Assembly (NCBI GenBank): GCA_963978905.1
Contig: OZ022256.1
Location: 8,663,501-8,727,500 of the forward strand
DNA from: Trichostrongylus colubriformis
Lineage: Eukaryota > Nematoda > Chromadorea > Rhabditida > Trichostrongylidae
Length of the DNA stretch: 64,000 nucleotides
Reading direction: 5' to 3'
Positions 1 to 12,422 of the stretch are shown here, in pieces (the first letter of the stretch is position 1; each line of letters starts with the position of its first letter). The notes under the pieces were generated by a model. The model worked only from the letters and a program-made list of their open reading frames with translations. It searched no databases and was not told the DNA's origin. Made by a program: the position numbers and the translations under genes.

Positions 1-607
1 GTTTCGTTTAGATCTTGCAAATGCCACTCAAAACCTCCCACTTCTTCTCCTCACCATCACCTCAAGGTATTTAATGAAATCTTGAATCTAGGAAACGGGA
101 CAACGGGAGCATTTTCATTTGAGTTACTCTGGAATCGCCTCCATTGCTATCTCCTATGCTTGGTTCAAACAACAACAACAAAGCTTCCTTTCTGTCATTC
201 CCAAATAAACTAATTGTACTCGCCAATAACTGTCTATGCTCGGTTTTTTGCTTGTTCTCCAAGAGCTCTGCTGCTTTATTCACGAGGCCCAATCAAGAGA
301 AGCCGCACATTTCGCCATACCTCATTTCCGATGAGCAAAACGACCAATCATCACATGGACCGTACCGATTCTACCTCAGTTTATCATGCTTTCGCTGAAA
401 TTTTGTAAGAGTCAGACGACTATAAGGCCCTTGACAGCTTCAGAATTGTCATAAAACTCAGCTCTGTAAGTAGCATTTTCATTTCTTTCTCTGGAGGTCG
501 TCTTGTTGCTTCTACTGCATGATAAACTGTATTAAAGACACTGTGTGACAGCTAGCTATGCTAAAGAGCACTCAACTTCTTCCTCGAAAGTGTTTGTGCA
601 TTCACTT

Positions 608-832
608 GGGTGAGGGTCGACTTGTCGAATTTTCGTTTCGCGGCGTCGCCCTCGCGGCGCCGTCAGTACGAGTCGTTTGAAATTCCGCTCAAGGCACAAT
701 GGGCTGTTGCCGTAAGAGACCTTCAAAGATCGCAGGCTGAAAGATTCGAAATTCGCCTATCCTGATGGTCTTGCGCGAGACTCGCACTCGACGCGGGCGG
801 CCGTGCGAAAATTCGACCAATCGACACCCATC
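608..832. mobile_element. Mutator-like foldback element, 9-bp target duplication
   Basis: The ends are imperfect inverted repeats: GTCGACTTGTCGAATTTTCG on the left is matched by CGAAAATTCGACCAATCGAC on the right. The 9-bp word CATTCACTT occurs directly before (599-607) and directly after (833-841) the element. A 9-bp duplication is typical of Mutator-type transposases and excludes mariner (TA), piggyBac (TTAA) and Harbinger (TWA). The interior is GC-rich with no long ORF, so it is non-autonomous. Its left half resembles the foldback at 30728-30999, so the two belong to one family. Confidence 0.7.
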
Positions 833-841
833 CATTCACTT

Positions 842-1979
842 CAGTGCCATTCGCACGTATCCATAGCTTTTTCCTGAATCATTAACTTTAAAAACTCTTA
901 AGCAAATTGTTCAGTTGCGCATAACTTCGTGAGCCCAGAATAGAATATTATGGTGGTTGCGATTTTGAAACCACTCGAGTCCTTCCGGATATAGCGCCAC
1001 TGAACAATGAGGCATCTGAACAATTGTCCAATTGGCATCTGAACAACGAACTCTTGTCCTACATTCCCCTATGTGTGCACTGATGGTGAAAACACATTAT
1101 CTGCACGCTCTTGTTGAAAAGCTGTAGCAATCCGCGACCGGTTAGTCGCACTTGCTCCATTGTATTGTCAAAGCTGAGCAAGCACTCAGTGCTGGTGGAA
1201 CCAAGGCGAGCAGACCGATGTTGGAGTTTCGACCTCGTTCACGTTTCTTCGGTTTGAATAGTATCATCGCAAGCCTTATCTAAAGAAGAAGTTATGAAAT
1301 GCTTTTAGATTTCGGAAACGTGCAGTTTGACGAAACGTCGGACACCATAAAAATTCTACTAGAAATTTTACAGCAGAAAACAAACACAATTATATAGACT
1401 GAGAAACGCTCAGGTTTGAAGAATGGCAGACATGGAGTCTGCTGAAAGTTTTCAATTGTTACTTGATCTCTGAAGTGGAATCTGGAAATTGAATTTTATC
1501 GGATTTAATTCTCTACATAATCCGCAGCTATCTAAACCGGAAATAACTCTTTAGATCACAAGCATCATCCTCCTCCGCTGTTAGAAAAAACGAGCGGCCC
1601 ACGTTAAACATACACGAAATTCTGCGTGGTTTTAATCACTTATTCCGATGCACGCTTCTGCATTTCTCGTTTCCTGGAGCATTCAACAATTAATCCGCAT
1701 CCGCACATATAAAGCGCCCACTTGTCGAGTATATCACTGACCCTAAACCTCCTCTCTATATATATGCAATATTCCCCTGATTTCATTCCGTGAAAATATC
1801 CATTCAAGCCTTGCATCGCTGATCATCTTCAGCATACAGGGCTGGCAGGAATGGTGGAGCAGGAACCGGCGTGGTCTTAATAATCCTAAAGGCAGGTGGC
1901 TGGAAAAATGTGTCGTATTGGATAGGGATCCGAAATATTCAAGGAATCCTTAATAGGTCTCAGAAAGATATGTTATCTT
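842..1979. other. Intergenic DNA, no gene seen
   Basis: No long ORF, no recognisable protein fragment and no clear inverted repeat were seen. The base composition is that of the AT-leaning background of the window. Confidence 0.5.
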
Positions 1980-2768
1980 TCATATTTGAGAACACATGGT
2001 GGTAACATTTGCCACGATATCTTTTCGAGAAATTGTGGTTTGAAACTCGTACAACACCATGTGTTGCAGTGGTGTGTTATGGGTAAGCACAGTATTTGGT
2101 ATTGCAGGATTTTTTCTATAGCCAATTCTCCGGTGTAGTTCTCCGTTTTTTCCCTGTAAAATTTTTTTGCGGTGGTGGAATGATCTTATTCCATTGGGAG
2201 AGCGATGTTCTTTCGATATAATCTTAGCGGCGTATGTTGTACCTGTTTCTATTACAGTACCCGGAATGATTTCAAATCTTTCTGTTGCACTGTTTCCGAG
2301 TGACATTATAATGGCTTTATTGTGTGAGCCACTTATACAACTTTCATTCGAAATCTCGGCAGTGATTGATTGCAGCTGAACTGAACAGAAAGTGCAGGAG
2401 CAGTTGATGCGTGAGTAAACACCCTTGAGGAAGTTACTGCGGCATTGACCAGCTACTGTAGTAGTAGTGTGTTTCCTTATAGGGTCAGGTGTATGTGTAG
2501 CAGAAGAATGAACCAAATCCAAAACGAAAGAATGACTCGCCTTGGAAGAGTTTGAAGTAGGCGTCCATTCGGTGTACCGCTGTTTACAACCGTTGCAGTA
2601 ACAGTTTCCATGAAACGAAACTGACCGAAAATTGTTTCCTAAAGAGCATTGCAGATTAGCAGAGGTGAATCTTCGGCACATAGTGCTGGTATCGTTCCCA
2701 TGGATGGTGGCCCTAATCTTAGACCTGGTCACCCATAAGTACGCTACATATCTGTGAGCATTCTACCG
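1980..2768 (-). CDS. Long open reading frame, cysteine-rich, family not recognised
   Basis: The minus strand is open for about 262 codons down to a TGA at 1980, the longest open frame in the window. Such a length is unlikely by chance in AT-rich DNA. There is no ATG near the upstream end, which begins with a stop near 2768; CAG at about 2763 could be a splice acceptor, so this may be an internal or terminal exon. The product contains close cysteine pairs (CYCNGC at roughly residue 45-50 of the GTG-initiated frame, CSCTFC at about 110), a Ser/Thr-rich middle and a basic C-terminal third with HHRKK. No signal peptide or membrane segment stands out. A degraded retroelement ORF is a possible alternative. 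I cannot name a function. Confidence 0.42.
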
Positions 2769-3103
2769 TTTCAGAGCGGTTAAGCTACTTGCACAATAGT
2801 TAATGTTACATCCTTATAATCCTAGGCCTAGTCACCCCTAAACAAGATAATTGCAACTTTTCTTCTGGTTCGGAACTGCTAAGCTACTTGTATATACATA
2901 TGAACTTAGATCCAAGGAATAGGATGTTTGCTCTAAAGACGTAAAATCAAAGAACCATTGTATGGCTTCCAATTTGGAATCTTGCAAAATGCTCATACAT
3001 AAAGCGCCAAAATGTATTAACCTCTTTGAAGGTTGTCATTTGTTTTACCCGATCAATGGTCTTGCCTCCATAGCAGTATCGTGAATGCTAACGAAAGGGC
3101 AAT

Positions 3104-3151
3104 ACCTCATTTTCATGCTCTGCATGCGAATTAACGGCATGAAAATGAGGT
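3104..3151. repeat. Perfect 14-bp hairpin
   Basis: ACCTCATTTTCATG at 3104-3117 is exactly inverted at 3138-3151, with a 20-base spacer. It lies in non-coding DNA and has no T-run after it. Its role is unknown. Confidence 0.6.
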
Positions 3152-3429
3152 CTCCGACCTTCCATGCATTTTCTGTGGCTATACTCGTATACAGCTTTTG
3201 CTTAATTGATCGAAAGAAATGCAGAAAATGCAGGTCCTCTTCCTGAAGAGAACTACAAATCAAACTGAGCTCAGTGAGCTCTACAAGAACTGTTTTCAAA
3301 ATCAGGCTTTCTCCTTTTTCTTCTGAACAGTTAGGGCGGATGTTGTACTAAATTATCGAATGTATCCTCCTAGTCATCCGTATAGTGTAAGTAACTATGT
3401 GAATGGAACATCAGCTTTTCCTTTTCCTT

Positions 3430-3835
3430 TCACATAGTATCCCTACTATATATAAAACGCTTCGTCTGTGTGTCCCTCCGTCCCTCCGTCTGTCACGAAA
3501 TTCATATCTCGCGTCGCAGTAGAGCTGGGACTCTGATTTTTTAAATTGATATAATGGGTGGTAAGGGGATATCAGTGGTGAGGGAATGGATGTGATAGCA
3601 ACTGATAAGGGCTGATAAGAAACCTCGGAAGGCGAAAGGCGAGAAATTGACTCGCGTCGCAGCAAAGCTGGGACTCTGAATTTTCGAAGTGACATAAGGG
3701 ATGGTAAGGGGACATTAGTGGTGAGGGAACGGATGTGATAGCAACTGATAAAGGCTGATAAGGAGCCTCGAAAGGCGAAAGGCGAGAAATTGCTATCTCG
3801 CGTTGCAGCAAAGCTGGGACTCTCAATGCCTAAAG
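3430..3835. repeat. Tandem repeat of about 146 bp, 2.5 copies, with a TCTG/CCTCCG-rich head
   Basis: The phrase CTCGCGTCGCAG followed by AGCTGGGACTCT recurs near 3508, 3653 and 3800. Long shared stretches lie between (GTGGTGAGGGAA, GATGTGATAGCAACTGATAA, GGCGAAAGGCGAGAAATTG). The first unit is preceded by TATATATAAAACGCTTCGTC and short CCCTCCGT repeats. That layout, an AT-rich start, a pyrimidine-rich microsatellite and a few tandem core units, is common in short interspersed elements of invertebrates. I could not define the element's ends. ORFs read through the repeat on the minus strand are not genes. Confidence 0.7.
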
Positions 3836-6478
3836 CTTTTTTATCACGCCATCTTCGCTTTTTTCCATTTCAATAGCTCAGCTGAAAGCAGAGGAATTTT
3901 CACTTAATTCCATGCACAACTGTGGTCGTGCCGATCAAACCCATTTCGCACAATAACGCCCTGGATGGCGCGCAGTAGTGTGCGCCCGCCAACTCATATT
4001 GTATACGAAGCGAACCTTCACAAAAATGCAAGCAAAAAGGCACTATAGTCTAGAGTGCAAAACATCTGTAAACTCTCCCTCTCACACAAAAACGAAAACT
4101 GCTATTCTCCGCGATTGTGTCGCTCCTTCATCCTGCCCCTATATTACATTATCAGCCGCCTCCGAATCTACTCCACTTTTTGAGCCCAAAACCTGCTCAA
4201 TTTCATTGTTTTTATTCTTAGACAGCTGGCTCGAGGTGCATGAAAAAGACAAAGGATATAAATAGTTTCGAGGTACATAAAAAGGAGGATAAAGTTTTTG
4301 GCGTTACCCACTCTCCTGTTAGGATGCGCCGAACATTCTAGTTCAATTCAAGATCGTGGTTGCTGATGAATTCGAGATCGTGGTTGCAGATGAATGCGGT
4401 CTGACCTATGCCATAACTTGCGGAGGTCAGCCCATGTATTATACAACTCGGCGATTTTATCCTCCAGACGAGTGTGATACCAATTCACCTACCCCGAAAG
4501 TCATAGATGGCTTGTGCGGGCATTGATGCGGTATTTGCGTCCGCACAGTGCGGATGGAAATACTCGTCACCTGTCTCTACACCACCTTCACATGGTAAAT
4601 ATTTATATGCAATGAATGTGAAATTAATGTTGTTTATATTGCTTCCACTATTCTGCCGTGTGGAGAGCCTTAGATCAGCCCCTCCAATTTAGCAAAAAGT
4701 GCTAACAATCAAATGCATGAAGGGGAGGGAGATCGGGGGAAAAATGAATCTGTCACTGTCGTAGATTGGTCCGTTAGAATCCATTTAAAATTCGAAATAG
4801 CATTTGAGATCTCCTGAAGCCGCTTTTACTGAATTATCTCTGCCTCAGCCTTTGTTGAAATGAAATGTGTTTGTGAAATTGATAATACATATGCACTAAG
4901 TTCCTACATTTTCGCTTACAAATGAGGAAATTATCATATCAACTCATCCTTTCGTTTCTAGGAATTTCCCCGGAGGAAGCTCCCTACGAAATGGTTGCAG
5001 TCATGCCACTTCAATTTATATTATTGCACTTTTTCAATTACCCGCTATACGGTTTACGAGCCATTTGCATTTTATAACCATGCATTTTAAAGCATTCGCG
5101 TCGGGATGGGTGACGGAAAAGTGGGAACTGTGAACATATGTTCTGTAAAAACATACCTTCCACTTCAGAAAAAAATGATGTGTAGCGAATCTTTCATTAG
5201 AAAAGCGCATTTGGGGTTTTATCGAGGTCCCGCGGCACAGCGCGAGTCGTTCTATTGGTCATGCACCGGGAAAAATGCAAAAGGTGAGACAGCCTTCGCA
5301 TAGCTCCTCGCCCGTCTGCAGTCTAACCTCGGCTAGTGACGCAGAGGGTTGCGAAAGAAAAAAGGGTCATTGGGTGAATACTTTCCGGGTTTTTCGTTTT
5401 TTTCTCTACTGTTACACTACCGAGAGCCCTACTTTCATATTTCTCAATCTGCGAAATTCGCCCCTCCTGATTTTTTTAAGTTGCACAAATAGAATTTGAT
5501 GAAGAACAGTGTTCGTTCGACGGGATCTCTTATTGGTATCACTACAATACGTGATATTGCCCGTCGGAGAATCTTTTTCCATCACGTTGACGTCTGATGT
5601 TGTCATCGTTGATGTGACTGATTTCAAGGATTCTATTTGAAACAGTGACATCATTCAGCTATGCACGGGCATTACATCACTAGATACTTCATGAATATTG
5701 CATCAGAGACGAATGATGTGCCATTGAGACCGCATGTAAACATAAACGTTTCTGCTGCAATTTTTTGCAAAATCAGATGATATCTTTGAGCCCTTTGCAA
5801 CAGACACATTGGAAGCTGAACCATCACAAAACCCCATCGAATACGAAAGTCGGGTGTCTACGAATACGAAAGTGGAAAAAATGAAGAAAGAAAAGAATGG
5901 AACGGCCAGAAGCCCTAGAAGTTCACCCCTATGACACAGGTAGCTGCTGAAGTAGGCGGGCTTAGCGAAAGGGGAGGGCCCTGTAACAATAACTGGCAGT
6001 TGGTGAAGAAGGCGGCTCCTGTGAAGGGCGGGAGAGCTCCTTTCAAAGGAAATTTTGCTACACATGGTCTTCCTACATCCATAGCTTTCATGTGGATGAC
6101 TCATTTCAGGAGTTGTCGTTACTCATGTCACCCATACAAATGTTTTAAGCGTCAAATAAACTGTGCATGGCGTATGGTGCACAGTTAAATGCACACAATG
6201 CACCTAATTACCCGTGAATATTCAGGCACAAGTCGAATAGCCCTTAATGTCTTCTTACTCCCAATTAACACTCCCAATTACATACTACAATTCTGAATGT
6301 GATTATACCATGCGAAACATGAGAGCGAGCTACAACCTCAGCCTTACCCGGCACTGTAACTCCTACTTACTGCCAGTTTTTTCTGGTTATTGAGCCACGG
6401 TTTATTTCATGTATGGGTTCTAACTTAGTTGAGCACTAAGAAAATCCATTACGGTATGACACCGTCACCCTAAAAATA
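3836..6478. other. Intergenic DNA, nothing convincing
   Basis: Several ORFs of 60-130 codons overlap on both strands, including one of 133 codons at 5703-6104. None has a recognisable motif, a supporting splice site or a protein-like composition. I see no repeat with clear ends. Confidence 0.45.
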
Positions 6479-7370
6479 TTAGGTTGTTCCAAAAGTCTTG
6501 TAGTATTTTTCCTAAAAAAAATCAGTAACTCTTGTTCACTTCGAGGCAGGTCCAGCGGTTCAGGAATACGGTAGAACGTTCCCTAAGCTTTCTAGGAAAA
6601 TATATATTGACCCACCAGATCCCGTGGAGAGAGCTACAATGCCCGTTGTCGATACCCACCCAACTCGCGGTGTCATCTATTATGAGCGGTCTTGCGGCAC
6701 CAAAACGACGGAAGCTTGCCACTCCATCAGCGCTGCATTGGGCAAGGGATGTGTAAGCTACGTGACCGTGCGCCGCTGGTTCATCAGCTTCAGCAACGGC
6801 GAGATTGACATGAAAGACAAACCACGCTTGGGACTGTGCTGGTTCTGGAACGCGGAAGGAATGCTTTTCCATGTAGTGCTGGTACAAGGCGAGACAGTCA
6901 CCGCTACCGTATGCACCCTCTAGCCCCACCAGCTCGTCGTCTCTGTTCGAGGAAAGTGCCGGAAAAGTCCGCGGTCAGCCTTCTTAATGACGACGACCGC
7001 TCCCGTTTCGCTCCCATTTCGCGAAAAGTACCCAGGCCAAGTTATAGGAGCTCGGCTGGGATGTGCTGCCCCACCCGCCATACCCTCCACACATTACCCC
7101 TTCTGACCATCACCTTACCCATCCTCTCAAATCCTTCCGGGCCAAGAGAAAATTCGTTGATTATGACATGCTTGCGAAGGTGATCGCTGACTTCTTGTCT
7201 CTCAGAACCCAGAGTTCTAGGAGAAGAGAATCAACGATTTTTCTATAAAGTGGCAGAGGGTTGCCGATAACAATGGTCAATACGTTGCTGCCTAATTGTC
7301 ATTTGTTGGACGAAAAAAAATAAAAAGTGATGATCGAAAAAAATACTACATGACTTTTGGAACAACCTAA
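6479..7370 (+). mobile_element. Defective mariner element (copy A), bandit/SETMAR-like
   Basis: The terminal inverted repeats are TTAGGTTGTTCCAAAAGTCT at the left and its complement ending CCTAA at the right, flanked by TA. At 892 bp it is shorter than the usual 1.2-1.3 kb. Plus-strand fragments give the second helix-turn-helix region of a mariner transposase (VRRWFISFSNGEIDMKDKPR, about 6768-6828), then the first catalytic block. That block reads WFWN where the family has WxxD, so the first acidic residue is lost. The second block reads NDDDRSR, and the third block (SPSD-type, here ITPSDHH) keeps its aspartate. Frameshifts separate the pieces and the linker after the DNA-binding domain is deleted. 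The copy cannot encode an active transposase but has intact ends, so it could be mobilised in trans. Confidence 0.9.
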
Positions 7371-8753
7371 TATAATCTCTCCTTGAACTACATTTCTAAT
7401 AGAGTTTCTATGTACATTTCCGAAGCAGCCAGTGGCTTCGATGCCACCCATGAGTGTGGCGAAGTTCATTAGTACCTCATAATTTCGGATGATTCTCTCA
7501 GATGACGTTTGCTATGGCTATCCCTTTCCTTTTTCAGTGCTGTGATCGAAAAATTAATCCGGTTCCAGGATGATTAATAACCAATGATGTCATAAGGTAT
7601 ATCAAGAGAATGAAACTGTCACCATTGTCACGTAATGTATAATGCAAGGATTAAGACTTCAACGTTAATCCCTTGTTGGGATGGGCCACTCATTCTATGT
7701 AGTTCCTCTCAGAATCGCAGTAGTAGGCGAGTGCGATGGGGCCTATACATTTGAGGTGGTCAGATGATGGACAAGTCAGTGTGTTTTTCTTCCAGACAGG
7801 TATGGTACCAATTCACTCTGATGGGATGGCAGCTCGGTTTGCCCGGGTAGACACTGGGTATAGGATTTGGCCCCACACCAAACGAGTGGAAGCGCGCTAC
7901 TTGTCATAAGCCGTCACTTTACCATCTGCGCCTTATCATGAGTCACATACACATTATCACCAATTATCACTTATTCATTAGGAAAATCTCTGGATTACGA
8001 TGTGGACATTCTCTCTACCGTACTAGTTCCTTTCATTATCACTGTTTACCTGTCCTATCGTCCGCCAACAACCTTTTGAATGGTCACACTCAGCTTCTTT
8101 TTGTAATGAAATCGCTGTACGGAAAGGTAGAAACATTAAACGAATTTTGTTATTAAACCTGCCGTGATAAAATATTAAAAAGGTTAACCTTAACCTTAAC
8201 CGGTTCCAGTATGAGTCATGGCCAGTTATAAATGATGCCTGTCGCCTGATTTCCTGCGTTATATTCATCACTTTCCCAATTCATGCTCCTCTCTTGTTTG
8301 TTGTATAGGCCCTTTATAGATGGAGTCAAAGCCAATGATGTCATGAAGAATGCAAGTAATTAATTAATTAATCTTCCTGCAGATAGCCAGTCGTAACGGA
8401 TAAATAGTTATATTCGTCTTTATTGTGTCCTATGGCTGCCTTTTACTATTTAAATGTTCCTCCTAGACTCTGAAAAAAACACCATATATGCTGCTGACAT
8501 TCTCCAGCTTCATCAGATCTCCAATCGTTTTCATTGAACCTGATTTCCTTTCTTTTTTTCTTGGTTCCTTTTCCTTCTATTCCCTTTCTTTACCGTCTTT
8601 TCATCGTCTTCGATTCTTTGCCGCAGCACTACATAGCTAATGAGAATCCCATTTATTGGACATCATGTGACTTTCGAAATATATCTATCAATCCAGGAAC
8701 CTGGAATAAGCCTAACATGCCCATTCCTTGTAGACGAAATCTAAAGCTAAATA
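7371..8753. other. Spacer between inverted mariners
   Basis: About 1.4 kb separates the inverted mariner copies A and B. It contains short AT-rich simple repeats (CCTTAACC units near 8183, ATTA units near 8362) and no supported gene. Confidence 0.45.
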
Positions 8754-9639
8754 TTTGGTTGTTCCAAAAGTCTTGTAATATTTTTTTCGATCATCACTTT
8801 TTATTTTTTTTTGTCCAACAAATAACAATTAGGCAACAACGTATTGACCATTCTTATCGGCAACCCTGTGCCACTTTATAGGAAAATTGTTGATTCCCTT
8901 CTCCCAAAACTCTGGGTTCTGAGAGTCGAAGAAGTCAGCGATCGCCTTCGCAGGCAAGTCATAATCAACGAATTTTCTCTTGGCCAGGAAGGATTCGAGA
9001 GGATGGGTAAGGTGATAGCCAGAAGGGGCAATGTCTGGAGAGTATGGCGGGTGGGGCAGCGCATCCCAGCCGAGCTCCTATAACTTAGCCTGGGTACTTT
9101 TCGCGAAATGGGAGCGGGCGTCGTCATGAAGAAGGGTGACCGCGGACTTTTCCGGCACTTTTTCTCGAACAACGACGACGAGCTGCTGGAGCTGATTTGT
9201 GCATACGGCAGCGGTGACTGTCCCGCCTTGTACCACCACCTCGCGGAAAAGCATTCCTTCCGCGTCCCAGAACCAGCACACTCCCAAGCGTGGTTTGTCT
9301 TTCATGTCAATCTCGCCGTTGCTGAAGCTGATGAACCAGCGGCGCACGGTCACGTAGCTCACACATCCCTTGCCCAATGCAGCGCTGATGGAGTGGCAAG
9401 CTTCCGTCGTTTTGGTGCCGCAAGACCGCTCATAGTAGATGACACCGCGAGTTGGGTGGGTATCGACAACGGGCATTGTAGCTCTCTCCACGGGATCTGG
9501 TGGGTCAATATATATTTTCCTAGAAAGCTTAGGGAACGTTCTACCATATTCCTGAACCGCCTGGACCTGCCTCGAAGTGAACAAGAGTTACTGATTTTTT
9601 TTTTTGGAAAAATACTACAAGGCTTTTGGAACAACCTAA
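8754..9639 (-). mobile_element. Defective mariner element (copy B), inverted relative to copy A
   Basis: This is the same family as the copy at 6479, in the opposite orientation, 886 bp, with matching terminal repeats and TA at both flanks. The minus-strand reading frame from 9584 to about 9130 is nearly continuous: a helix-turn-helix region, then WFWDAEG with the first catalytic aspartate intact, then LLHDDARSH with the second. The third site reads APSGYHL, where active mariners have a PSDYHL-like sequence, so the third acidic residue has become glycine. The deletion between the DNA-binding domain and the first catalytic block is shared with copy A, which suggests both derive from one already deleted source copy. 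Confidence 0.9.
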
Positions 9640-10025
9640 TATATGGACATGAAGGCGGAATGAGCGGTACTTTCAGCATCCAGAAAAGCGGAATGCATCA
9701 GTTGTGAACCAAAGCCGATAATGCATCAGTTGTGAACCAAGGTCTAGGAAAAAGGTTTTTGGCGCAGTCCACGGTGGAAGGCTCGACCTAAGTTCCGTTG
9801 TAAGGAACTATGGTGGTCGTCGAACTCCCCGTGGGCTGGCTCTTCCCCCACGTGGGTGCGTCATGTGCTGCCAGTAGCTGCCTTATCTCTTAGGTGCTAG
9901 TGGCTCAAAAAACGACGCATGAAAAAGCACATTCGCGGCGAAACTTTCACAATTAGAGGACAAAGTATTCTGTTTTTGGTATCCGTCACGCACAGTGGGA
10001 CTTGAAAGGGTCGCTCGATTCTTAA

Positions 10026-10247
10026 AAGAATCGTTCACGGAAAAATCCGGATCTCGGAAGGGTGGGCGGGACCTTTGAGCAAGTGCCCACCCCGTAGTTC
10101 GCCGCTGTCGGAAACGCATTGTAGGAACAGAATGACACGTAAACAGTCCCACTCTCCTTTCCCAACCGCGGCAGACGACGGGATGGGTTTCAACTCGGAG
10201 GCCCCGCCTACCCGGCCAAAACCAGGATTTTTCCGTGCACGGTACCT
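10026..10247. mobile_element. TTAA-flanked MITE, family II (short copy)
   Basis: The ends are inverted copies of AAGAATCGTTCACGGAAAAA and its partner TTTTTCCGTGCACGGTACCT. They sit next to TTAA on the left (10022-10025) and TTGA, a one-base change, on the right. The core shares blocks such as TGCCCACCCCGT with the copies at 28120 and 16837. TTAA target sites point to a piggyBac-type transposase acting in trans. Confidence 0.7.
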
Positions 10248-12194
10248 TTGAATAAATTTCAGACCAGAATGCTACCAATCGAATTGTCAAAGGCTTGCTT
10301 AGTCGACATCGATATGGCATTTGATCTCGCATCATGCATGTGTATGTGCGCCTTCGTCACTACATCACCTCTTCCTAAATACGGTCTCAAATCTCAGAAT
10401 TTTACCATAAGCTTTTCTTTACTGCTTCATCGTTACTATAACTTAGCCTTTCTCGGTTCATTTCCAACAGGCAAAATGATTATGACTCCTGCTACCTTGA
10501 ACGGGAACTTTAGAGACAAGCCTTAAGCAATCAGCTCCCTTCCACTCTCATTATTCAACGCTGTCCGAGATCAAGTGTTTTGGCCCCTATTAGAAATTAT
10601 CAAATCAGTACCAGAATTCCCAGCTCACACGAAAATCTGCGTTCTGTTAGTATATCGTCTTCCGATTCAGATTAATACGGCACCGGCATATCATTGTTAG
10701 CACAGCTCGCTCGAGCTCTAATACATTGTATGCCAGATCTTTAAAGTGACTTATTTTGGTCAATTATCATCTATCTTCTTAGAAAAGGACTTTATTCAAA
10801 AAAAGAAATTCATGAGAAACTGTCATGCGGTTGGATTTGTGAATCAAATTTCATGGTTGGTTTCCTTCGTAGAGATAATGAGCTCGAGATCAGAGCATAC
10901 CTGAGACAACATCAAAACTTCTCTTGTCGATGTTTACCTCCCAAATGAAGCAAAAAAGCCATTGTGCTACACTCGCCGCTATTTTTTCAGTCCTTACAAG
11001 GACATTTTGTACACTGACACAGGTCTTCATGTGATTTATCTGCTCTGATTGAAAAGTGCACAAAAATTGATTTCATGGCTATAAGTGCTCAGAGGACCTC
11101 TAAACGTCCTTTCAACTTTGCTTCAGAAACCACCTCCGTTGCAATCCTGGAATCGCATTGCTCATTGACAGAATGAACGGATTCTGTTAATTGCGGTTCA
11201 CATAACATGGCTCTTTGTGAAAACGGTCCCTTTACATCTTTTTTCGACAACTGGAGCTTTTCGGTATTGCAGCGAGAAAAAGAGGGATTTTCAAGCCATT
11301 TTGACCGCTTGTGTAATGTCTCGGTATTTCTTGTGAGCAAAGAAGTAAAGAGGGGGAGTGGTGTGTGCCAGCAGCACAGAATATTCGCGTTGCGGCGTCC
11401 GGCATGCGACGCGGTGATGCGCGTTACGCGTGTTTTACATGATGGATGTGTCCTAAAGCGATGACCGTGATCTGTGCCTTATTCTGGGCATAATTACGTC
11501 GGAACTCAACTAGTAGGGTGCCCCTATCTCGCACCATCTCGTCGAAAGGTTTTTTCTCGGTTCAATTACCAGAGTGTATGGAATTGAATAACAAAAGTAA
11601 GCAAATGTTCTTAATGGATCTAGGACTGTTGCTATGACTCATCGAGCTGCTATTACATCATAATTCAGGATGGAGGTTGAATTTTGACTTCAGTGCATTT
11701 TTTATGCAAGCCGGTCTTACTCATGTCCTTGCTGCATTTGGAAACTTCTGAGTATCGTCATGTGCTCGATATGCAATTTAGAGCTTTGATCCTGCCAGAC
11801 AAGTTTGGCACTAATTCACCTACTCCGGATGTATGGCAGGCTTAATCGCCTTGTGGGAGAGGTTGGTGCGTGGTTTGTTTCTTCCATCATGAGAGTGGAA
11901 ACGCGCGCACCCGCCTCTGCACCGCGCATACATAAACAAAAAAAAATATAAAGATTGCTTAGGCTCGCATAATATCAGGTGTATCTCATAGTAAGTCTGC
12001 AAGGTTAATTATATGTGGTTGAAGGTGGTTTGCTCACAACATTCCAGCAAATACCAAATTTTCTGATAGCTGGAGTTTAGATTTAGTTGTGTGCAGTTCT
12101 AGAGGTAGCAAAAACCGATTATGGTAAGAACATCAAACATGAAAGTCGAGCTGATCAAAAGTAGGAAAGTGAAAAAAACGGGTGAACAATTCGA
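10248..12194. other. Intergenic DNA, nothing supported
   Basis: There are short ORFs only, without motifs or convincing splice sites. No repeat with defined ends was found. Confidence 0.45.
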
Positions 12195-12422
12195 GGGGTG
12201 TGTACCCTTATGTCAGGATTTTCGCACCGCGGCATGCAGCAAGCGAAGCAATGCGGACTAGCTAAAGGCGCCATGTTGTTGGGTCCCGAAGCGATTATCG
12301 CACCCTTAGCATTGCTGAGTAATCGTTTAAGACCCAACTACCGCGACGCGCATAGCTTAAACACACTGCGTCGCACGCCGCTTCTGGTCGTGCGAAAATT
12401 CCGACATAAGGGTACATACCCC
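12195..12422. mobile_element. MITE with 33-bp inverted ends (GTACCCTTATGTC family)
   Basis: The left end GGGGTGTGTACCCTTATGTC continues into GGATTTTCGCAC. It is inverted at the right as GTGCGAAAATTCC followed by GACATAAGGGTACATACCCC. The 228-bp element has no coding capacity. A disrupted second copy lies at 41652-41667 plus 42046-42070, where another MITE has landed inside it. The target-site duplication is not clear at this copy. Confidence 0.75.

Noticed and set aside
71..292. Minus-strand ORF with an acidic, lysine-rich helical composition at the window edge
   Set aside because: It has no ATG, no convincing acceptor and a stop just upstream. It could be an exon, but the only support is composition.
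3045..3299. Minus-strand ORF with a WKVGDLIF motif reminiscent of the end of a Bel/Pao integrase
   Set aside because: The resemblance is a few residues only and no other retroelement domain lies upstream.
5703..6104. 133-codon minus-strand ORF with a hydrophobic stretch
   Set aside because: No start context, no family resemblance and no splice support; composition varies abruptly along its length.
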